Positions 16,013 to 26,106 are shown, counted from the first letter of the stretch. The stretch is DNA of 64,000 bases from Clostridia bacterium (GCA_017623475.1 JAGAPC010000038.1:1-64000), one strand, 5' to 3'. The notes: generated by a model not told the origin, from the sequence alone. Numbers and translations: made by a program.

Positions 16013-17800
16013 ATGACGGAACAGAATCTGCCCGAACGGGATCTTCCCATCGATTCCGAAAGCACCGAAAGGGAAACGAACGAAAAAAAACCCGCAGGAC
16101 TTTTGCGGTTTTGGCGGTGGTTTTGCGGAAAAAACCCGGACGGCAGTACGCCGAAGCCGGTGGTGCAATCCAAAAAACGGACGTTCCTCCGCTACGTTGC
16201 CGTCATTCTTGCCTTTTTTGCCATCGCCGGGTTGGCGACGGCGGCGTATCAGATCCCGAAAATTGCCGAAGAAGGCGGCGTTCAAATTCCGTGGCTGGAA
16301 ACCCTTTTTTCCGAGGATAAAACCGACGAGGAGCTGGCCTACGACAAAATTGCAACCCATCCCTCCGCCTTTGCTTATCGGGTCAAGGAGGACGGAACGG
16401 TTGCCCTTTGCGGATATCTGGGCTTTGACGCCGACGTGGTCCTCCCCCGCCAAATCGACGGCAAGACAGTAACGAGCATTGACGACGGCGCCTTTGCCAT
16501 GGAGGACGTCAAATCGGTCGTCCTGTACAAAACCGTGACGCAGATCGGAGACAACGCCTTTTACGGATGCAAAAATCTGACCTCGGCGGTTTTGCCGAAA
16601 GGGCTTACTACCTTAGGAAAGAACGCATTTTACGGCTGTGAAGCCTTGACAGAGATCACGATTCCCGAAACCGTGACCGAAATTCCGGACAACGCCTTTC
16701 GCCAATGTATCAATCTGAAGAAGGCATACTTACCCGAAGGGGTAACCAAAATCGGGAATTACGCCTTTGCGGAATCGGGGCTGACGGAAATAACCTTCCC
16801 CGAAACCCTGCGGGAAACCGGCGTCGGCGCGTTCTATTCCTGTTCAAATCTGAAAACCGTGCAGATGCAGGAAGGCATCCGCACCATCGGAGAAGAAACC
16901 TTTGCCTACTGCACCTCCCTTTCCGCGGCGATCCTGCCCGATTCCGTAAAAGTCCTGGGGAGCAGAGCCTTTTTGCGCTGTACCGGCCTGACGGAGGTTT
17001 CCGGAGGCAGTAACGTGGAAACGGTGGGAGAAGGATGCTTTTCCAACGCCGCCCTGCCTGACGGAAGCAACGCCCAGATCATTTTGGGAGACGGCCTTTT
17101 GGTAAAATATTTCGGAAGTAAAATTACCGTTGCGGTGGACGACGACGTAAAAATCGTATGCAACGGCGCTTTTGAGGGGAATACGACGGTAACGATGGTA
17201 CAGATCCCCTCCTCCGTAACCGCAATCGAGGATCGGGCGTTTCGGAATTGCACCGCCCTTTCGTCGGTACTGCTTCCAAGCGCTTTGACCCACATCGGGG
17301 CGGAAGCCTTTTTCGGGTGCGTATCCCTGTCGGGCGTTTTAATCCCCACGGGGCTGGTCTCGATGGGAGAAAGCGCCTTTGCAAACTGCCGATCGCTGAA
17401 AGGAATCTCTCTCCCCGAAACCCTGGAAGAGGTACCGTCTAACGCCTTTGCCCGATGCACGGATCTGATCGACCTGGAGCTGAAGGGACAAACAAAAATC
17501 GGTGCGGGGGCTTTTGCAAACTGCACCCGGCTGGAGTGGATCGTCTTTCCGTACACGGTAAAAGCCATTGAAAGCAACGCCTTTTCCGGATGCACGATGC
17601 TCTATTTGGTGACCTTGAGACCGGGGCTGATCTCGGTGGGCGACGGAGCCTTTTCCGCAACCGCCTTAAAAACGATTACCCTTCCTGCCACCGTAAACGA
17701 TTTGGGCGAAAATCTCTTTGAGGATTGCACCCAATTAAAAGCAGTATATACCACCCGCGGAACCTACGCCGACACGTGGGCAACGGAGCATGGATATTGA
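16013..17800 (+). CDS. Membrane-anchored BspA-type leucine-rich-repeat protein
   Basis: This 595-residue protein begins with a charged cytosolic tail (1-58), then a membrane helix (about 59-79, YVAVILAFFAIAGLATAAY), then at least ten LRR_5 (BspA/Treponema) repeats of about 23 residues. These are recognisable by I..NAF..C..L....LP....I cycles, for example IGDNAFYGCKNLTSAVLP. The topology predicts an extracellular repeat domain held by an uncleaved N-terminal anchor. GGAGGTGATAAA precedes the ATG. Such repeats often mediate binding to host or neighbouring cells or are structural, but no ligand can be inferred. Only 28 bases separate it from pncB with no terminator, so it may head that operon. 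Confidence 0.85.
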   Translation: MTEQNLPERDLPIDSESTERETNEKKPAGLLRFWRWFCGKNPDGSTPKPVVQSKKRTFLRYVAVILAFFAIAGLATAAYQIPKIAEEGGVQIPWLETLFSEDKTDEELAYDKIATHPSAFAYRVKEDGTVALCGYLGFDADVVLPRQIDGKTVTSIDDGAFAMEDVKSVVLYKTVTQIGDNAFYGCKNLTSAVLPKGLTTLGKNAFYGCEALTEITIPETVTEIPDNAFRQCINLKKAYLPEGVTKIGNYAFAESGLTEITFPETLRETGVGAFYSCSNLKTVQMQEGIRTIGEETFAYCTSLSAAILPDSVKVLGSRAFLRCTGLTEVSGGSNVETVGEGCFSNAALPDGSNAQIILGDGLLVKYFGSKITVAVDDDVKIVCNGAFEGNTTVTMVQIPSSVTAIEDRAFRNCTALSSVLLPSALTHIGAEAFFGCVSLSGVLIPTGLVSMGESAFANCRSLKGISLPETLEEVPSNAFARCTDLIDLELKGQTKIGAGAFANCTRLEWIVFPYTVKAIESNAFSGCTMLYLVTLRPGLISVGDGAFSATALKTITLPATVNDLGENLFEDCTQLKAVYTTRGTYADTWATEHGY

Positions 17801-17828
17801 TTAAGAAAGACAAGGAGAAAACGTTTCA

Positions 17829-19292
17829 ATGAATCTGATTTACAACGACGCACTGCTTTGTGACTTTTATGAATTTACCATGGGCAACGGCTATCTGAAG
17901 CAAGGCAAAAAGGATACGGTCAGCTGCTTTGACCTGTATTTCCGTAAGGTTCCAGACAACGGCGGATTTGCCATCGCCGCCGGGTTGCAATCGGTCATCG
18001 AATACATCAAGGATCTTCACTTTGAGCCGGAGGATATTGAATATCTTCGGTCGAAGGGATTATTCTGCGAAGAATTTTTGGATTATCTCGCCAATTTCAA
18101 ATTTGAATGTGACGTCCGCGCCGTACCGGAGGGAACGCCGATCTTCCCCAACGAGCCTATCGTGACGGTAAAAGGTCCTGCCATCCAGGCACAGCTGCTG
18201 GAAACGATGCTCTTGATCGCCATCAATCATCAATCGTTGATCGCAACCAAGGCGCACCGTATCGTGAAAGCGGCAAAGGGGCGCCCGGTCTTTGAATTCG
18301 GTTCTCGGCGGGCACAGGGAAACAACGCCGCCATTTTGGGCGCAAGAGCCGCCTATATTGCCGGATGCGCCGGAACTGCCTGCGCCGTCTGCGAGCAGTT
18401 GTTCGGAATCCCTGCCGTGGGAACGATGGCACACTCCTGGATCCAAATGTTTGACAACGAATACGAAGCGTTTAAGGCATACGGCGAATTATACCCCAAC
18501 GCCTGTACCCTTTTGGTCGATACCTATAACGTGCTGAAATCGGGAATTCCCAACGCAATCAAGGTACACAACGAGGTTCTCGTGCCGATGGGCGCAAGAT
18601 TGAAGGGAATCCGCATCGACTCCGGGGACGTGGCGTATCTGACGAAAAAGGCACGCAAGATGCTGGACGAAGCCGGGTTGGAAGATTGTAAGATCTTCGT
18701 TTCCAACTCCCTGGACGAATACATCATTCGGGACATTCTTTCCCAAGGGGCTCAAATCGACAATTTCGGCGTCGGAGAACGGCTGATCACCTCAAAAAGC
18801 GAGCCGGTCTTCGGGGGCGTTTACAAGGTGGTTGCCGTAGAAGAAAAGGGGGAATTGATCCCCAAAATCAAATGCTCGGAAAACGTGGAAAAGATCACCA
18901 ACCCCTGCGAAAAAGAAATCTGGCGGCTTTATTCCGACACCACCGGACAAATGCTGGCGGACCTGATCGCCGTCCGCGGGGAAGAATTTGACTTTGCCAA
19001 GCCCATCGAGCTGTTCCATCCTGATTTTCCGTGGAAGCGGAAAACCTTTGAAAATTATACGGCAAAGAAGCTTTTGGTTTCCGTATTCGAGGGAGGGAAA
19101 TTGGTTTACGACCTGCCCTCCGCAAAGGAAATCCGGGATTACTGCGCCGAACAGACGGGACATCTGTGGGAGGAAGTGGTTCGGTTTGAAAATCCGGAGC
19201 ACTACTACGTCGATCTGTCCCAAAAGCTGTGGGACACCAAGCGCGAACTTTTGATGAAAGCAAACGTAATACAGAGGAAAACCAATGACTGA
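17829..19292 (+). CDS. pncB: Nicotinate phosphoribosyltransferase
   Basis: This 487-residue enzyme makes nicotinate mononucleotide from nicotinic acid and PRPP with ATP, the salvage entry to NAD. Family markers are the N-terminal LLCDFYEFTMGNGYLKQG, the FEFGSRRAQG motif, GTMAHSWIQ with the phosphorylated histidine (His202 here), and IRIDSGDVAYL. Its length fits the long PncB2-type group. AAGGAG sits 11 bases before the ATG. The last 8 bases overlap recJ, giving translational coupling. With the nicotinamidase and the NiaR regulator at 26.9-28.1 kb it completes a nicotinamide-to-NaMN route within this window. Confidence 0.93.
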   Translation: MNLIYNDALLCDFYEFTMGNGYLKQGKKDTVSCFDLYFRKVPDNGGFAIAAGLQSVIEYIKDLHFEPEDIEYLRSKGLFCEEFLDYLANFKFECDVRAVPEGTPIFPNEPIVTVKGPAIQAQLLETMLLIAINHQSLIATKAHRIVKAAKGRPVFEFGSRRAQGNNAAILGARAAYIAGCAGTACAVCEQLFGIPAVGTMAHSWIQMFDNEYEAFKAYGELYPNACTLLVDTYNVLKSGIPNAIKVHNEVLVPMGARLKGIRIDSGDVAYLTKKARKMLDEAGLEDCKIFVSNSLDEYIIRDILSQGAQIDNFGVGERLITSKSEPVFGGVYKVVAVEEKGELIPKIKCSENVEKITNPCEKEIWRLYSDTTGQMLADLIAVRGEEFDFAKPIELFHPDFPWKRKTFENYTAKKLLVSVFEGGKLVYDLPSAKEIRDYCAEQTGHLWEEVVRFENPEHYYVDLSQKLWDTKRELLMKANVIQRKTND

Positions 19293-21348
19293 TGAAAAAT
19301 GGATCGTTCTGCAACAGGATCCGAATCTCGTTGCGCGAATACAACAGGAGCATCTTCTACCGGAAGCGGTAGCCCGTTTGTTGTGCAACCGAGGGCTGAC
19401 CGAGCCGGAGCAGATCCGGAAATTTCTGAAAAACGATCTGAAAACGAATCTCCACGATCCCTTTTTGCTCGCCGACATGGACAAAGCCGTTGCCAGGGTG
19501 GAACAAGCCATCGCAAACCGGGAACGGATCACGGTGTACGGCGACTACGACGTGGACGGTATCACATCGACGGTCATTTTGTATCAATATCTGTCGGAGC
19601 GCACCGAACATTTAGACTACTACATACCCTCCCGCATGGAGGAGGGGTACGGGCTGAACGCCGCCGCGCTGGAAGCCATCCGCGCAAGGGGTACGACCCT
19701 TCTGATTACCGTAGATACGGGAACGACGGCGGTGGAGGAAATCGCCCACGCAAAAGAGATCGGGCTGGACGTGGTGGTGACCGACCATCACGAATGTATG
19801 GAAGCTCTGCCCGACTGCCCCGTGGTAAACCCCAAGCGGAAAGACTCTGCCTATCCCTTCCCGGAACTGGCAGGGGTTGGGGTGGTATTCAAATTTATCA
19901 GCGCCTGCATGAAAGATTCCATGGAAGCCTTCCGTCGGTTCGGAGGAATTACCGCCATCGGAACCATTGCGGATATCATGCCCATTTTGGATGAAAACCG
20001 AAGCATCGTGCGGTACGGCTTGGAAAATCTGCAGCAAAACTGTCCTCCGGGAATTCGGGCGCTGTTGCGGTTAAGCGGAAGTGCGGACGGCGGAATTGAT
20101 ACCAACGTCATCGCCTATCAGATCGCACCCCGAATGAACGCCGCGGGACGGATCGGGGATTGCAAGATCTCGGTGCAGTTACTGTTGGAGACCGATCCGC
20201 AAAAGGCAGAAGAATTGGCGCAAAACCTGTGCGCCTTTAACGTAGAACGGAAAGAAAAAGAGCAACAGGTGGTGCGGGATATCGACCTGATCCTTGCGGG
20301 ACACGCACCGAAAAATAAAATCATGGTTTACGCCTCCGACCGCTGGCACAACGGCGTCATCGGAATTGCCGCATCCCGGCTGACGGAACGGTACGCCAGA
20401 CCTTGCATTTTGATCTGCTTTGACGGCGATTCCGCAAAGGGATCTGCCCGAAGCGTTCGGGGTGTGAACCTGTTTGAGTTGGTGGGGCAATCCTCCCGAT
20501 ATCTGGAAAATTTCGGCGGACACGAAATGGCGGTGGGATTGACGCTGAAGCGGGAAAACTACGAGCAGTTCCTTCGGGACGTTACCGAAAATGCAGACCG
20601 AAGCATTTCGGAGGACGATCTGATCCCCACCTGTGAAGCGGAATTTGAGGTGGATCAAACCGCCTTTTCTCCGGATTTCGTCCGAGAGCTTGGGATTTTA
20701 GAGCCCTTCGGAAACGGAAATCCCTATCCTTCCGTCGTTGCCACGGGGCTGAAGGTTCTTGCCGTCACCGGCGTGGGAGGCGGAAAGCATACCCGATTGA
20801 CGTTAGAGAAAAACGGGGTGGAATTTACCGCCATGTGGTTTGGCAAGCCCCCGGAGGAGGCGGAATACGGCGAAGGAGATTCGGTGGATATTTTCTGTAC
20901 TATTACCGAAAAAATCTTCCGTCAAAAGGCGTCGTTGAACGTGACGATCCGCAGTATCCGTTTTTCGGAGGATCAGGACGATCCGATCTATCAGAATCAC
21001 TATCACGCTTACCGCAACGAGGGGGTTTCTCTTCCCGAGGATTGCCGGATCAACCGAAATACCATGGTCGCCCTTTACCGTTATCTGACCGCAACGGCGT
21101 TGCACAACGGAAAGGAAAGCACCGTCTTCCGCCGCCCGGAGACGATCATCCGCGCCGTGAACAACCGACATCACGCAAACCTCAACTACTGTCGGCTCAT
21201 GCTCTGTCTTGACACGATGCAGGAATTGGAGCTGCTTCGCTATACCAAGGATAAATTTCTTTCGATCACCCTGTTTCAAACCGAAAAGAAAGTAGATCTC
21301 TGCAAAGCCCACGATTGGGATAAAATTTCATCTGCAGAAAAGGGATAA
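19285..21348 (+). CDS. recJ: Single-stranded-DNA exonuclease RecJ
   Basis: This 687-residue DHH/DHHA1 phosphoesterase digests single-stranded DNA 5' to 3' in recombination and mismatch repair. The metal-binding motifs are YGDYDVDGITSTV (about residue 79) and VTDHHE (about 166). The DHHA1 region contains GSARSVRGVNLFEL and GGHEMAVGLTL. A C-terminal OB-fold-like part and a roughly 100-residue extension follow. The motif III region reads TVDTGTTA where many RecJ have TVDCGI. AGAGG lies 7 bases before the ATG, inside the end of pncB. It is 4 bases upstream of rel. The usual clostridial neighbour apt is missing between recJ and rel. Confidence 0.93.
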   Translation: MTDEKWIVLQQDPNLVARIQQEHLLPEAVARLLCNRGLTEPEQIRKFLKNDLKTNLHDPFLLADMDKAVARVEQAIANRERITVYGDYDVDGITSTVILYQYLSERTEHLDYYIPSRMEEGYGLNAAALEAIRARGTTLLITVDTGTTAVEEIAHAKEIGLDVVVTDHHECMEALPDCPVVNPKRKDSAYPFPELAGVGVVFKFISACMKDSMEAFRRFGGITAIGTIADIMPILDENRSIVRYGLENLQQNCPPGIRALLRLSGSADGGIDTNVIAYQIAPRMNAAGRIGDCKISVQLLLETDPQKAEELAQNLCAFNVERKEKEQQVVRDIDLILAGHAPKNKIMVYASDRWHNGVIGIAASRLTERYARPCILICFDGDSAKGSARSVRGVNLFELVGQSSRYLENFGGHEMAVGLTLKRENYEQFLRDVTENADRSISEDDLIPTCEAEFEVDQTAFSPDFVRELGILEPFGNGNPYPSVVATGLKVLAVTGVGGGKHTRLTLEKNGVEFTAMWFGKPPEEAEYGEGDSVDIFCTITEKIFRQKASLNVTIRSIRFSEDQDDPIYQNHYHAYRNEGVSLPEDCRINRNTMVALYRYLTATALHNGKESTVFRRPETIIRAVNNRHHANLNYCRLMLCLDTMQELELLRYTKDKFLSITLFQTEKKVDLCKAHDWDKISSAEKG

Positions 21349-21352
21349 GCCT

Positions 21353-23494
21353 ATGTACGACGATCTGATTTTGGAATTTTTAAAAATTCCGGACGAAAGC
21401 GACGTCCGATACGACCTTGACCGCATCCGGGATGCGGCGACCTTTGCCGCCCAATCCCACCACGGACAGCTGCGGAAATCGGGAGAGCCTTATATCATTC
21501 ATCCGTTGGAGGTTGCCAAAATTCTGATTTCCTACGGCATGGACGAGGCGTGCATTATCGCAAGTCTTCTCCACGACGTGATCGAGGACACCTCCGTGAC
21601 GAAGGAGGAGCTGGCAGAACGCTTCTCCCAGGAAATTGCGGATTTGGTCGATGGCGTGACGAAACTGGGACGGATCAATTATACGTCCCAGGAAGAGCAG
21701 CAGGTGGAAAATCTCCGCAAAATGCTCCTTGCCATGGCAAAGGATATCCGGGTTATTATGATCAAGCTGGCTGACCGCCTGCACAACATGAGAACGCTGG
21801 AATATCAGACCGAAGAAAAAAAGCGCAGTAAAGCCATGGAAACCCTGGAGGTTTACGCGCCTCTTGCCCACCGCTTGGGAATTCAGAACCTGAAAAGCGA
21901 GTTGGAGGATATTGCGCTGAAATACATCGATCCCATCGGATACGATGAAATCCTGAACGATCTTGAGGTGTTCCACGAGAACAACGAACGGTTTATCCGT
22001 ATCAAAAAAATGATTACCGAAGCGCTGGAAAAGGAAGGAATCCACGCTACCATCGAAAGCCGGATCAAGCATATTTACAGCATCTATCGGAAGATGTTCA
22101 AGCAGAACAAGGATTTTGACGAAATTTACGATCTTTACGCCTTCCGCATTATCGTGGATAAAACCACGGAATGTTACAACGTGTTGGGGCTGATGCACGA
22201 CCTGTTTTCCGCCATTCCGGGCAGATTAAAGGACTACATCGCCACCCCGAAGCCCAATATGTACCAATCTCTGCATACGACCGTTTCCTTTGAGGGGTAT
22301 CTGTTTGAAATCCAGATCCGAACCCAGGAAATGCACAAAATTGCGGAATTGGGAATTGCCGCCCATTGGAAATACAAGACCGGGCGCATCGGAAAGGATC
22401 CTCTGGACGAACAGTTGGCGTGGGTACGCAAGCTGTTGGAGGTTCAGAGGGACGTCAGCGACGCCGACGATTTTTTGAAGACCTTCAAGATCGATCTGTT
22501 TGCCGATCAGGTCTTCGTTTCCACGCCGAAGGGCGATATTATTACCCTGCACGCCGATTCCACCGTCATCGACTTTGCCTACGCCATCCACACCCAGGTC
22601 GGAAACAAGATGATCGGGGCGAAGATCAACGGTCGGATCGTGGAATTAACATCGAAAATGAAAAACGGAGACGTGGTGGAAATCCTCACGTCCGATTCCT
22701 CTGCAGGTCCTTCGAGAGACTGGCTGAACCTGGTCAAAACCAACGAGGCGAAGGCAAAAATCCGTCAATGGTTCAAGAAGGAAAAGCGGGAAGAAAATAT
22801 TCTTCAGGGACGCACCGATCTGGAACGGGAGATGAAGCGCAGTCTGATCAACCTTGCAAACGTGGATGAAAAAGAGTTGTTTGCGCCCATTCTTGCCCGA
22901 TACGGATTGGAGAATTTGGAGGATCTGTACGCCGCCATCGGGTACGGCGGAGTTTCCATTTCCAAAATCCTACCCAAACTAAAGGTTGATTACAGTAAAA
23001 TGATCCGCAAGCAGGCGGAGCAACCGACGCAACCTGCCGCCCCCGTCCGCAAAAAGACCGTCAGTGGCGTCGTGGTGGACGACATCGACAACTGCCTGGT
23101 GCGTCTTGCGGGATGCTGCGTTCCCGTGCCCGGAGATGAAATCATCGGATTTATTACCCGCGGGAACGGCGTTACGGTGCATCAGACCAACTGCCCCCAC
23201 CTCAAGGGAATTGAGCCGGGACGCCTCGTAAAGGTTCATTGGGAGGATGCGGAAAACGAATATTTCAATACAACCTTGACCATCGACGCTCTGAACCGAA
23301 TCGATTTGATGGCGGATATTTCCTCTGCACTGGCGCAGATGCACATCATGACCCGGGGACTTTCCATGCAGCAGATCGCCCACGGCGACGTGCGGGTGGT
23401 GTTGAATATTGAGGTTCACAGCCTGTCCCACCTGGAAATCGTAGCAAAGCGTCTGCGGAAGCTGAAGGACGTACTGAAGGTAGAAAGAGCGTAA
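21353..23494 (+). CDS. relA: Bifunctional (p)ppGpp synthetase/hydrolase
   Basis: This 713-residue RSH enzyme makes and degrades the stringent alarmone. The hydrolase HD domain (about 25-200) has HPLEVAKIL, ASLLHDVIEDT and LADRLHNMRT. The synthetase domain (about 235-350) has YAFRIIVDKTTECYNVLG, GRLKDYIATPKPN and EIQIRTQEMH. TGS (about 385-445) and a C-terminal ACT domain (about 635-710, IDLMADISSALAQM) form the regulatory half. HD residues are intact, so both activities are plausible. It follows recJ by 4 bases and precedes dtd by 2 bases, the conserved Firmicutes order, so it is part of the same transcript. Confidence 0.95.
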   Translation: MYDDLILEFLKIPDESDVRYDLDRIRDAATFAAQSHHGQLRKSGEPYIIHPLEVAKILISYGMDEACIIASLLHDVIEDTSVTKEELAERFSQEIADLVDGVTKLGRINYTSQEEQQVENLRKMLLAMAKDIRVIMIKLADRLHNMRTLEYQTEEKKRSKAMETLEVYAPLAHRLGIQNLKSELEDIALKYIDPIGYDEILNDLEVFHENNERFIRIKKMITEALEKEGIHATIESRIKHIYSIYRKMFKQNKDFDEIYDLYAFRIIVDKTTECYNVLGLMHDLFSAIPGRLKDYIATPKPNMYQSLHTTVSFEGYLFEIQIRTQEMHKIAELGIAAHWKYKTGRIGKDPLDEQLAWVRKLLEVQRDVSDADDFLKTFKIDLFADQVFVSTPKGDIITLHADSTVIDFAYAIHTQVGNKMIGAKINGRIVELTSKMKNGDVVEILTSDSSAGPSRDWLNLVKTNEAKAKIRQWFKKEKREENILQGRTDLEREMKRSLINLANVDEKELFAPILARYGLENLEDLYAAIGYGGVSISKILPKLKVDYSKMIRKQAEQPTQPAAPVRKKTVSGVVVDDIDNCLVRLAGCCVPVPGDEIIGFITRGNGVTVHQTNCPHLKGIEPGRLVKVHWEDAENEYFNTTLTIDALNRIDLMADISSALAQMHIMTRGLSMQQIAHGDVRVVLNIEVHSLSHLEIVAKRLRKLKDVLKVERA

Positions 23495-23496
23495 CG

Positions 23497-23946
23497 ATGA
23501 AAGCAGTCATTCAACGGGTTCAAAGGGCAAGCCTGACCGCCGACGGCGTTCCCTATTCCGAAATCGGCGGAGGAATGTTGATTTTCCTTGGAATCTCCCC
23601 GGAGGACACGGAAAAGGACGTGGATTTTTTGGTGCGCAAATGCGCCAATCTACGGATTTTTGAAGATGAAAACGGAAAAATGAACGTCTCCCCTGCCGAT
23701 GCAAAGGCAGAGGTGTTGGCGGTCTCTCAATTTACCCTTTTGGGATCTTGCGCCGAGGGAAACCGTCCCTATTTCGGGGCGGCAGCCCGACCGGAGATTG
23801 CAAAGCCCCTTTACGAACGGTTCTGCCGGGAAATGGCAAGCCGCCTGCCCACGAAAACCGGCGTGTTCGGGGCGGACATGAAGATTGCAACGGTCTGTGA
23901 CGGACCGGTTACCATTTTGATGGACACGAAGGAGTTAATGAAATGA
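23497..23946 (+). CDS. dtd: D-aminoacyl-tRNA deacylase
   Basis: This 149-residue enzyme removes D-amino acids (and glycine from tRNA-Ala) from mischarged tRNAs. The two cross-subunit motifs are present: SQFTLLGSC (the usual SQFTL) near residue 77 and the Gly-cisPro motif in VCDGPVTILM near residue 133, preceded by KTGVFGADM. Length is typical. It sits in the conserved rel-dtd order, and its last 4 bases overlap the next gene (ATGA), indicating coupling. The motif-2 aspartate-glycine-proline is intact; Cys replaces the more usual Asn before it. Confidence 0.94.
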   Translation: MKAVIQRVQRASLTADGVPYSEIGGGMLIFLGISPEDTEKDVDFLVRKCANLRIFEDENGKMNVSPADAKAEVLAVSQFTLLGSCAEGNRPYFGAAARPEIAKPLYERFCREMASRLPTKTGVFGADMKIATVCDGPVTILMDTKELMK

Positions 23947-24572
23947 CGGTACGCAGAATCCTTTTGGGAGAGCTGATTACCAACTGTTATCTTTTGCTTT
24001 TTTCCGACCGTACCGCAGTGATCGATCCGGGAGATTGCCCCGAAAAAATCTTGAAATTCTGCGGAGAATTGCCTATTACGGACATCCTTTTAACCCACGG
24101 TCATTTGGATCATACGGCGGCGATGGGAGATTTGTGCGACCGTTTTTCGCCTCGGGTTTGGATGCACGAAAAGGATGGAGCGTATTTAAACGACGACGCC
24201 CTCCGCGCCCCTGCGTCGTCTCCGAAGCCCTTTTGGAGATACGATTACAAGGCGACGGATTTCGTCGATGAGGATGACGTGATTTTATTGGGCGAAGGGG
24301 ATGAGGAAATCAAATTACAGGTATTACACACCCCCGGACATACCCCCGGATCTCTCTGCTTTTACCTGGAAGAGCAGGGAATTCTTTTTTCGGGAGATAC
24401 TCTATTCCAAAGCACCTGCGGGAGAACCGATTTTCCCCTGGGAAGTCCGCAGGATATGAAAAAATCCTTACGTAAACTTTTTGATTTGCCGAAAGACACC
24501 GCCGTTTATCCCGGTCACGGCTTTGCCACGAAGATCGGGAACGAATGCCGGATTGCAGGAGATTTGATTTGA
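23943..24572 (+). CDS. Glyoxalase II-like metallo-beta-lactamase hydrolase
   Basis: This 209-residue MBL-fold protein has THGHLDHT (HxHxDH, about residue 56), HTPGHTPGS and FSGDTLF, then PGHGFATKIG near the end, which together give the two-metal site. This short form follows rel-dtd in most Clostridia and is usually annotated as a hydroxyacylglutathione hydrolase-like protein, but its natural substrate is not established. It overlaps dtd by 4 bases and the hemZ start by 4 bases. It is cytosolic, and the family is often thought to act on thioesters. Confidence 0.88.
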   Translation: MTVRRILLGELITNCYLLLFSDRTAVIDPGDCPEKILKFCGELPITDILLTHGHLDHTAAMGDLCDRFSPRVWMHEKDGAYLNDDALRAPASSPKPFWRYDYKATDFVDEDDVILLGEGDEEIKLQVLHTPGHTPGSLCFYLEEQGILFSGDTLFQSTCGRTDFPLGSPQDMKKSLRKLFDLPKDTAVYPGHGFATKIGNECRIAGDLI

Positions 24573-25942
24573 AATTAATCTTAAACGGGACCGACGACTC
24601 CTTTGACGTGGTCGCCCTTTCCAATTTATTTTTCCCCCGGGACGGATTCACGGAAGAAAAGGGAAAAATCCTGACGATAACCCGAAAAGACGATTCCTTT
24701 GAAGCGGTTTTTGCGTGGAAGAGCGTTTTATACCGTTCCATCCATAAAATAGATCCCGCCCTGCACGACGGCGAGCGATGTGCCATTAAGAGGGCGGCGT
24801 ACGACGTTTTTTCCGAAGCGACGGGGATTCAATCTCCCTGGGGCATCCTTTCCGGGGTGCGCCCCATCCGTTTTTACGAAACGCTGACGGGGATCTACGG
24901 AGAGCGCACCGATTCGGTTCTGGAGAAAAGCTATCTGGTCACTCCCGAAAAAATTGATCTTTGCAAAAAAACCCTTTTGGGGCAGAAGAAGGCGAAGGAA
25001 GAAAACCGCCCGGGAGACGCGGGGATGTACCTTTCCATTCCCTTTTGCCCGAGCCGTTGCAAATACTGCTCCTTCGTATCCCAGGTGACGCAGGATGAAA
25101 ACAAATTTATCCCGGAATACCTGGCGGTTTTGAAGGAAGAGATCGCCGCAAAAATTGCCCTTGCGAAGGAAAAGGGACATCGGATCACCACCCTCTATAT
25201 CGGGGGAGGAACGCCGACGACGTTGTCGGCAAACCAAATGAAAGACCTGATGGAAACGATGGCAAAGCATCTGGACATTTCCTCCCTTTTGGAATATACG
25301 GTGGAGGCGGGGCGTCCCGACACCATCACGGAAGAAAAATTGCGGGTAATCGAAGCCTTAGGGGCAACCCGAATCAGCGTAAATCCCCAAACCCTGAGCG
25401 ATTCTATTTTGCAGGCGGTGGGACGAAAGCACACGGCGGAAGATTTTTATCGGGCGTATGAAGCGGCGCGAAAAACGAACCTTGCCGTCAACGTGGACCT
25501 GATCGCCGGGCTTCCGGGGGATACGCCGGAGCAGTTCGAGGACACTATGGAGAAAATCACCGCGCTGGATCCACACAACGTCACGGTACATACCCTGTAT
25601 CTGAAGCGGGCGGCGGATTTTGGGGAGGAAGACCCTGCGGAATTTACGAAAAACGCAAAAAACGCCGTGAAAATGGTGGAGATCTCCCAAGCCTACTGTC
25701 GGGAACGGGGGTACTTCCCCTACTATCTCTATCGGCAAAAAAATACCGTGGGGAATCTGGAAAACGTGGGCTACGCCAAGCCCGGATATGAAAGTCCCTA
25801 CAATATTTATATGATGGACGATCTGCAGCCGATCTACGGCGCGGGGGCAAACGCCACGACGAAATTCATTGAAAACGGAAAAACCTCACGGGTCTGTAAT
25901 ACGAAATTCGCCTACAATTACATTACGGAAAAATGGAAATAA
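24569..25942 (+). CDS. hemZ: Coproporphyrinogen dehydrogenase-like radical SAM protein HemZ
   Basis: This 457-residue radical-SAM protein of the HemN superfamily has an N-terminal extension of about 145 residues and the cluster motif PFCPSRCKYCSF (CxxxCxYC). The pattern IGGGTPTTLS, the AGRPDT motif and RISVNPQTL follow. HemZ is proposed to act in anaerobic haem synthesis, but many Clostridia carry it without a haem pathway, so activity should be treated with care. I use the TTG at 24569 because AGGAG lies 7 bases upstream and it overlaps the previous stop; an ATG at 24545 has no ribosome-binding site. No strong terminator follows. Confidence 0.85.
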   Translation: MKLILNGTDDSFDVVALSNLFFPRDGFTEEKGKILTITRKDDSFEAVFAWKSVLYRSIHKIDPALHDGERCAIKRAAYDVFSEATGIQSPWGILSGVRPIRFYETLTGIYGERTDSVLEKSYLVTPEKIDLCKKTLLGQKKAKEENRPGDAGMYLSIPFCPSRCKYCSFVSQVTQDENKFIPEYLAVLKEEIAAKIALAKEKGHRITTLYIGGGTPTTLSANQMKDLMETMAKHLDISSLLEYTVEAGRPDTITEEKLRVIEALGATRISVNPQTLSDSILQAVGRKHTAEDFYRAYEAARKTNLAVNVDLIAGLPGDTPEQFEDTMEKITALDPHNVTVHTLYLKRAADFGEEDPAEFTKNAKNAVKMVEISQAYCRERGYFPYYLYRQKNTVGNLENVGYAKPGYESPYNIYMMDDLQPIYGAGANATTKFIENGKTSRVCNTKFAYNYITEKWK

Positions 25943-26017
25943 GACTGCAAAATTGGGATTCTTTGCAAGTTCACAAAAAATTAACAGGAACTTGACGATG
26001 TTTTTCCGCCGCAGGAC

Positions 26018-26046
26018 TTGACAGAAAGGGTTTTTTCGTGTATAAT
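26018..26046 (+). promoter_or_regulatory. rpsU promoter
   Basis: Exact consensus TTGACA (26018-26023), 17 bases, TATAAT (26041-26046), about 60 bases before the start. Confidence 0.9.
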
Positions 26047-26106
26047 ATTAAAGGATTTTGAGAAATCAAGTCTTTCAGCGTTTACGATGGAGGGAGGGAA
26101 TAAATA

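Noticed and set aside
25945-25970. Terminator after hemZ
   Set aside because: TGCAAA/TTTGCA is a 6-bp stem with a loop of ten and no T tract; too weak to call.
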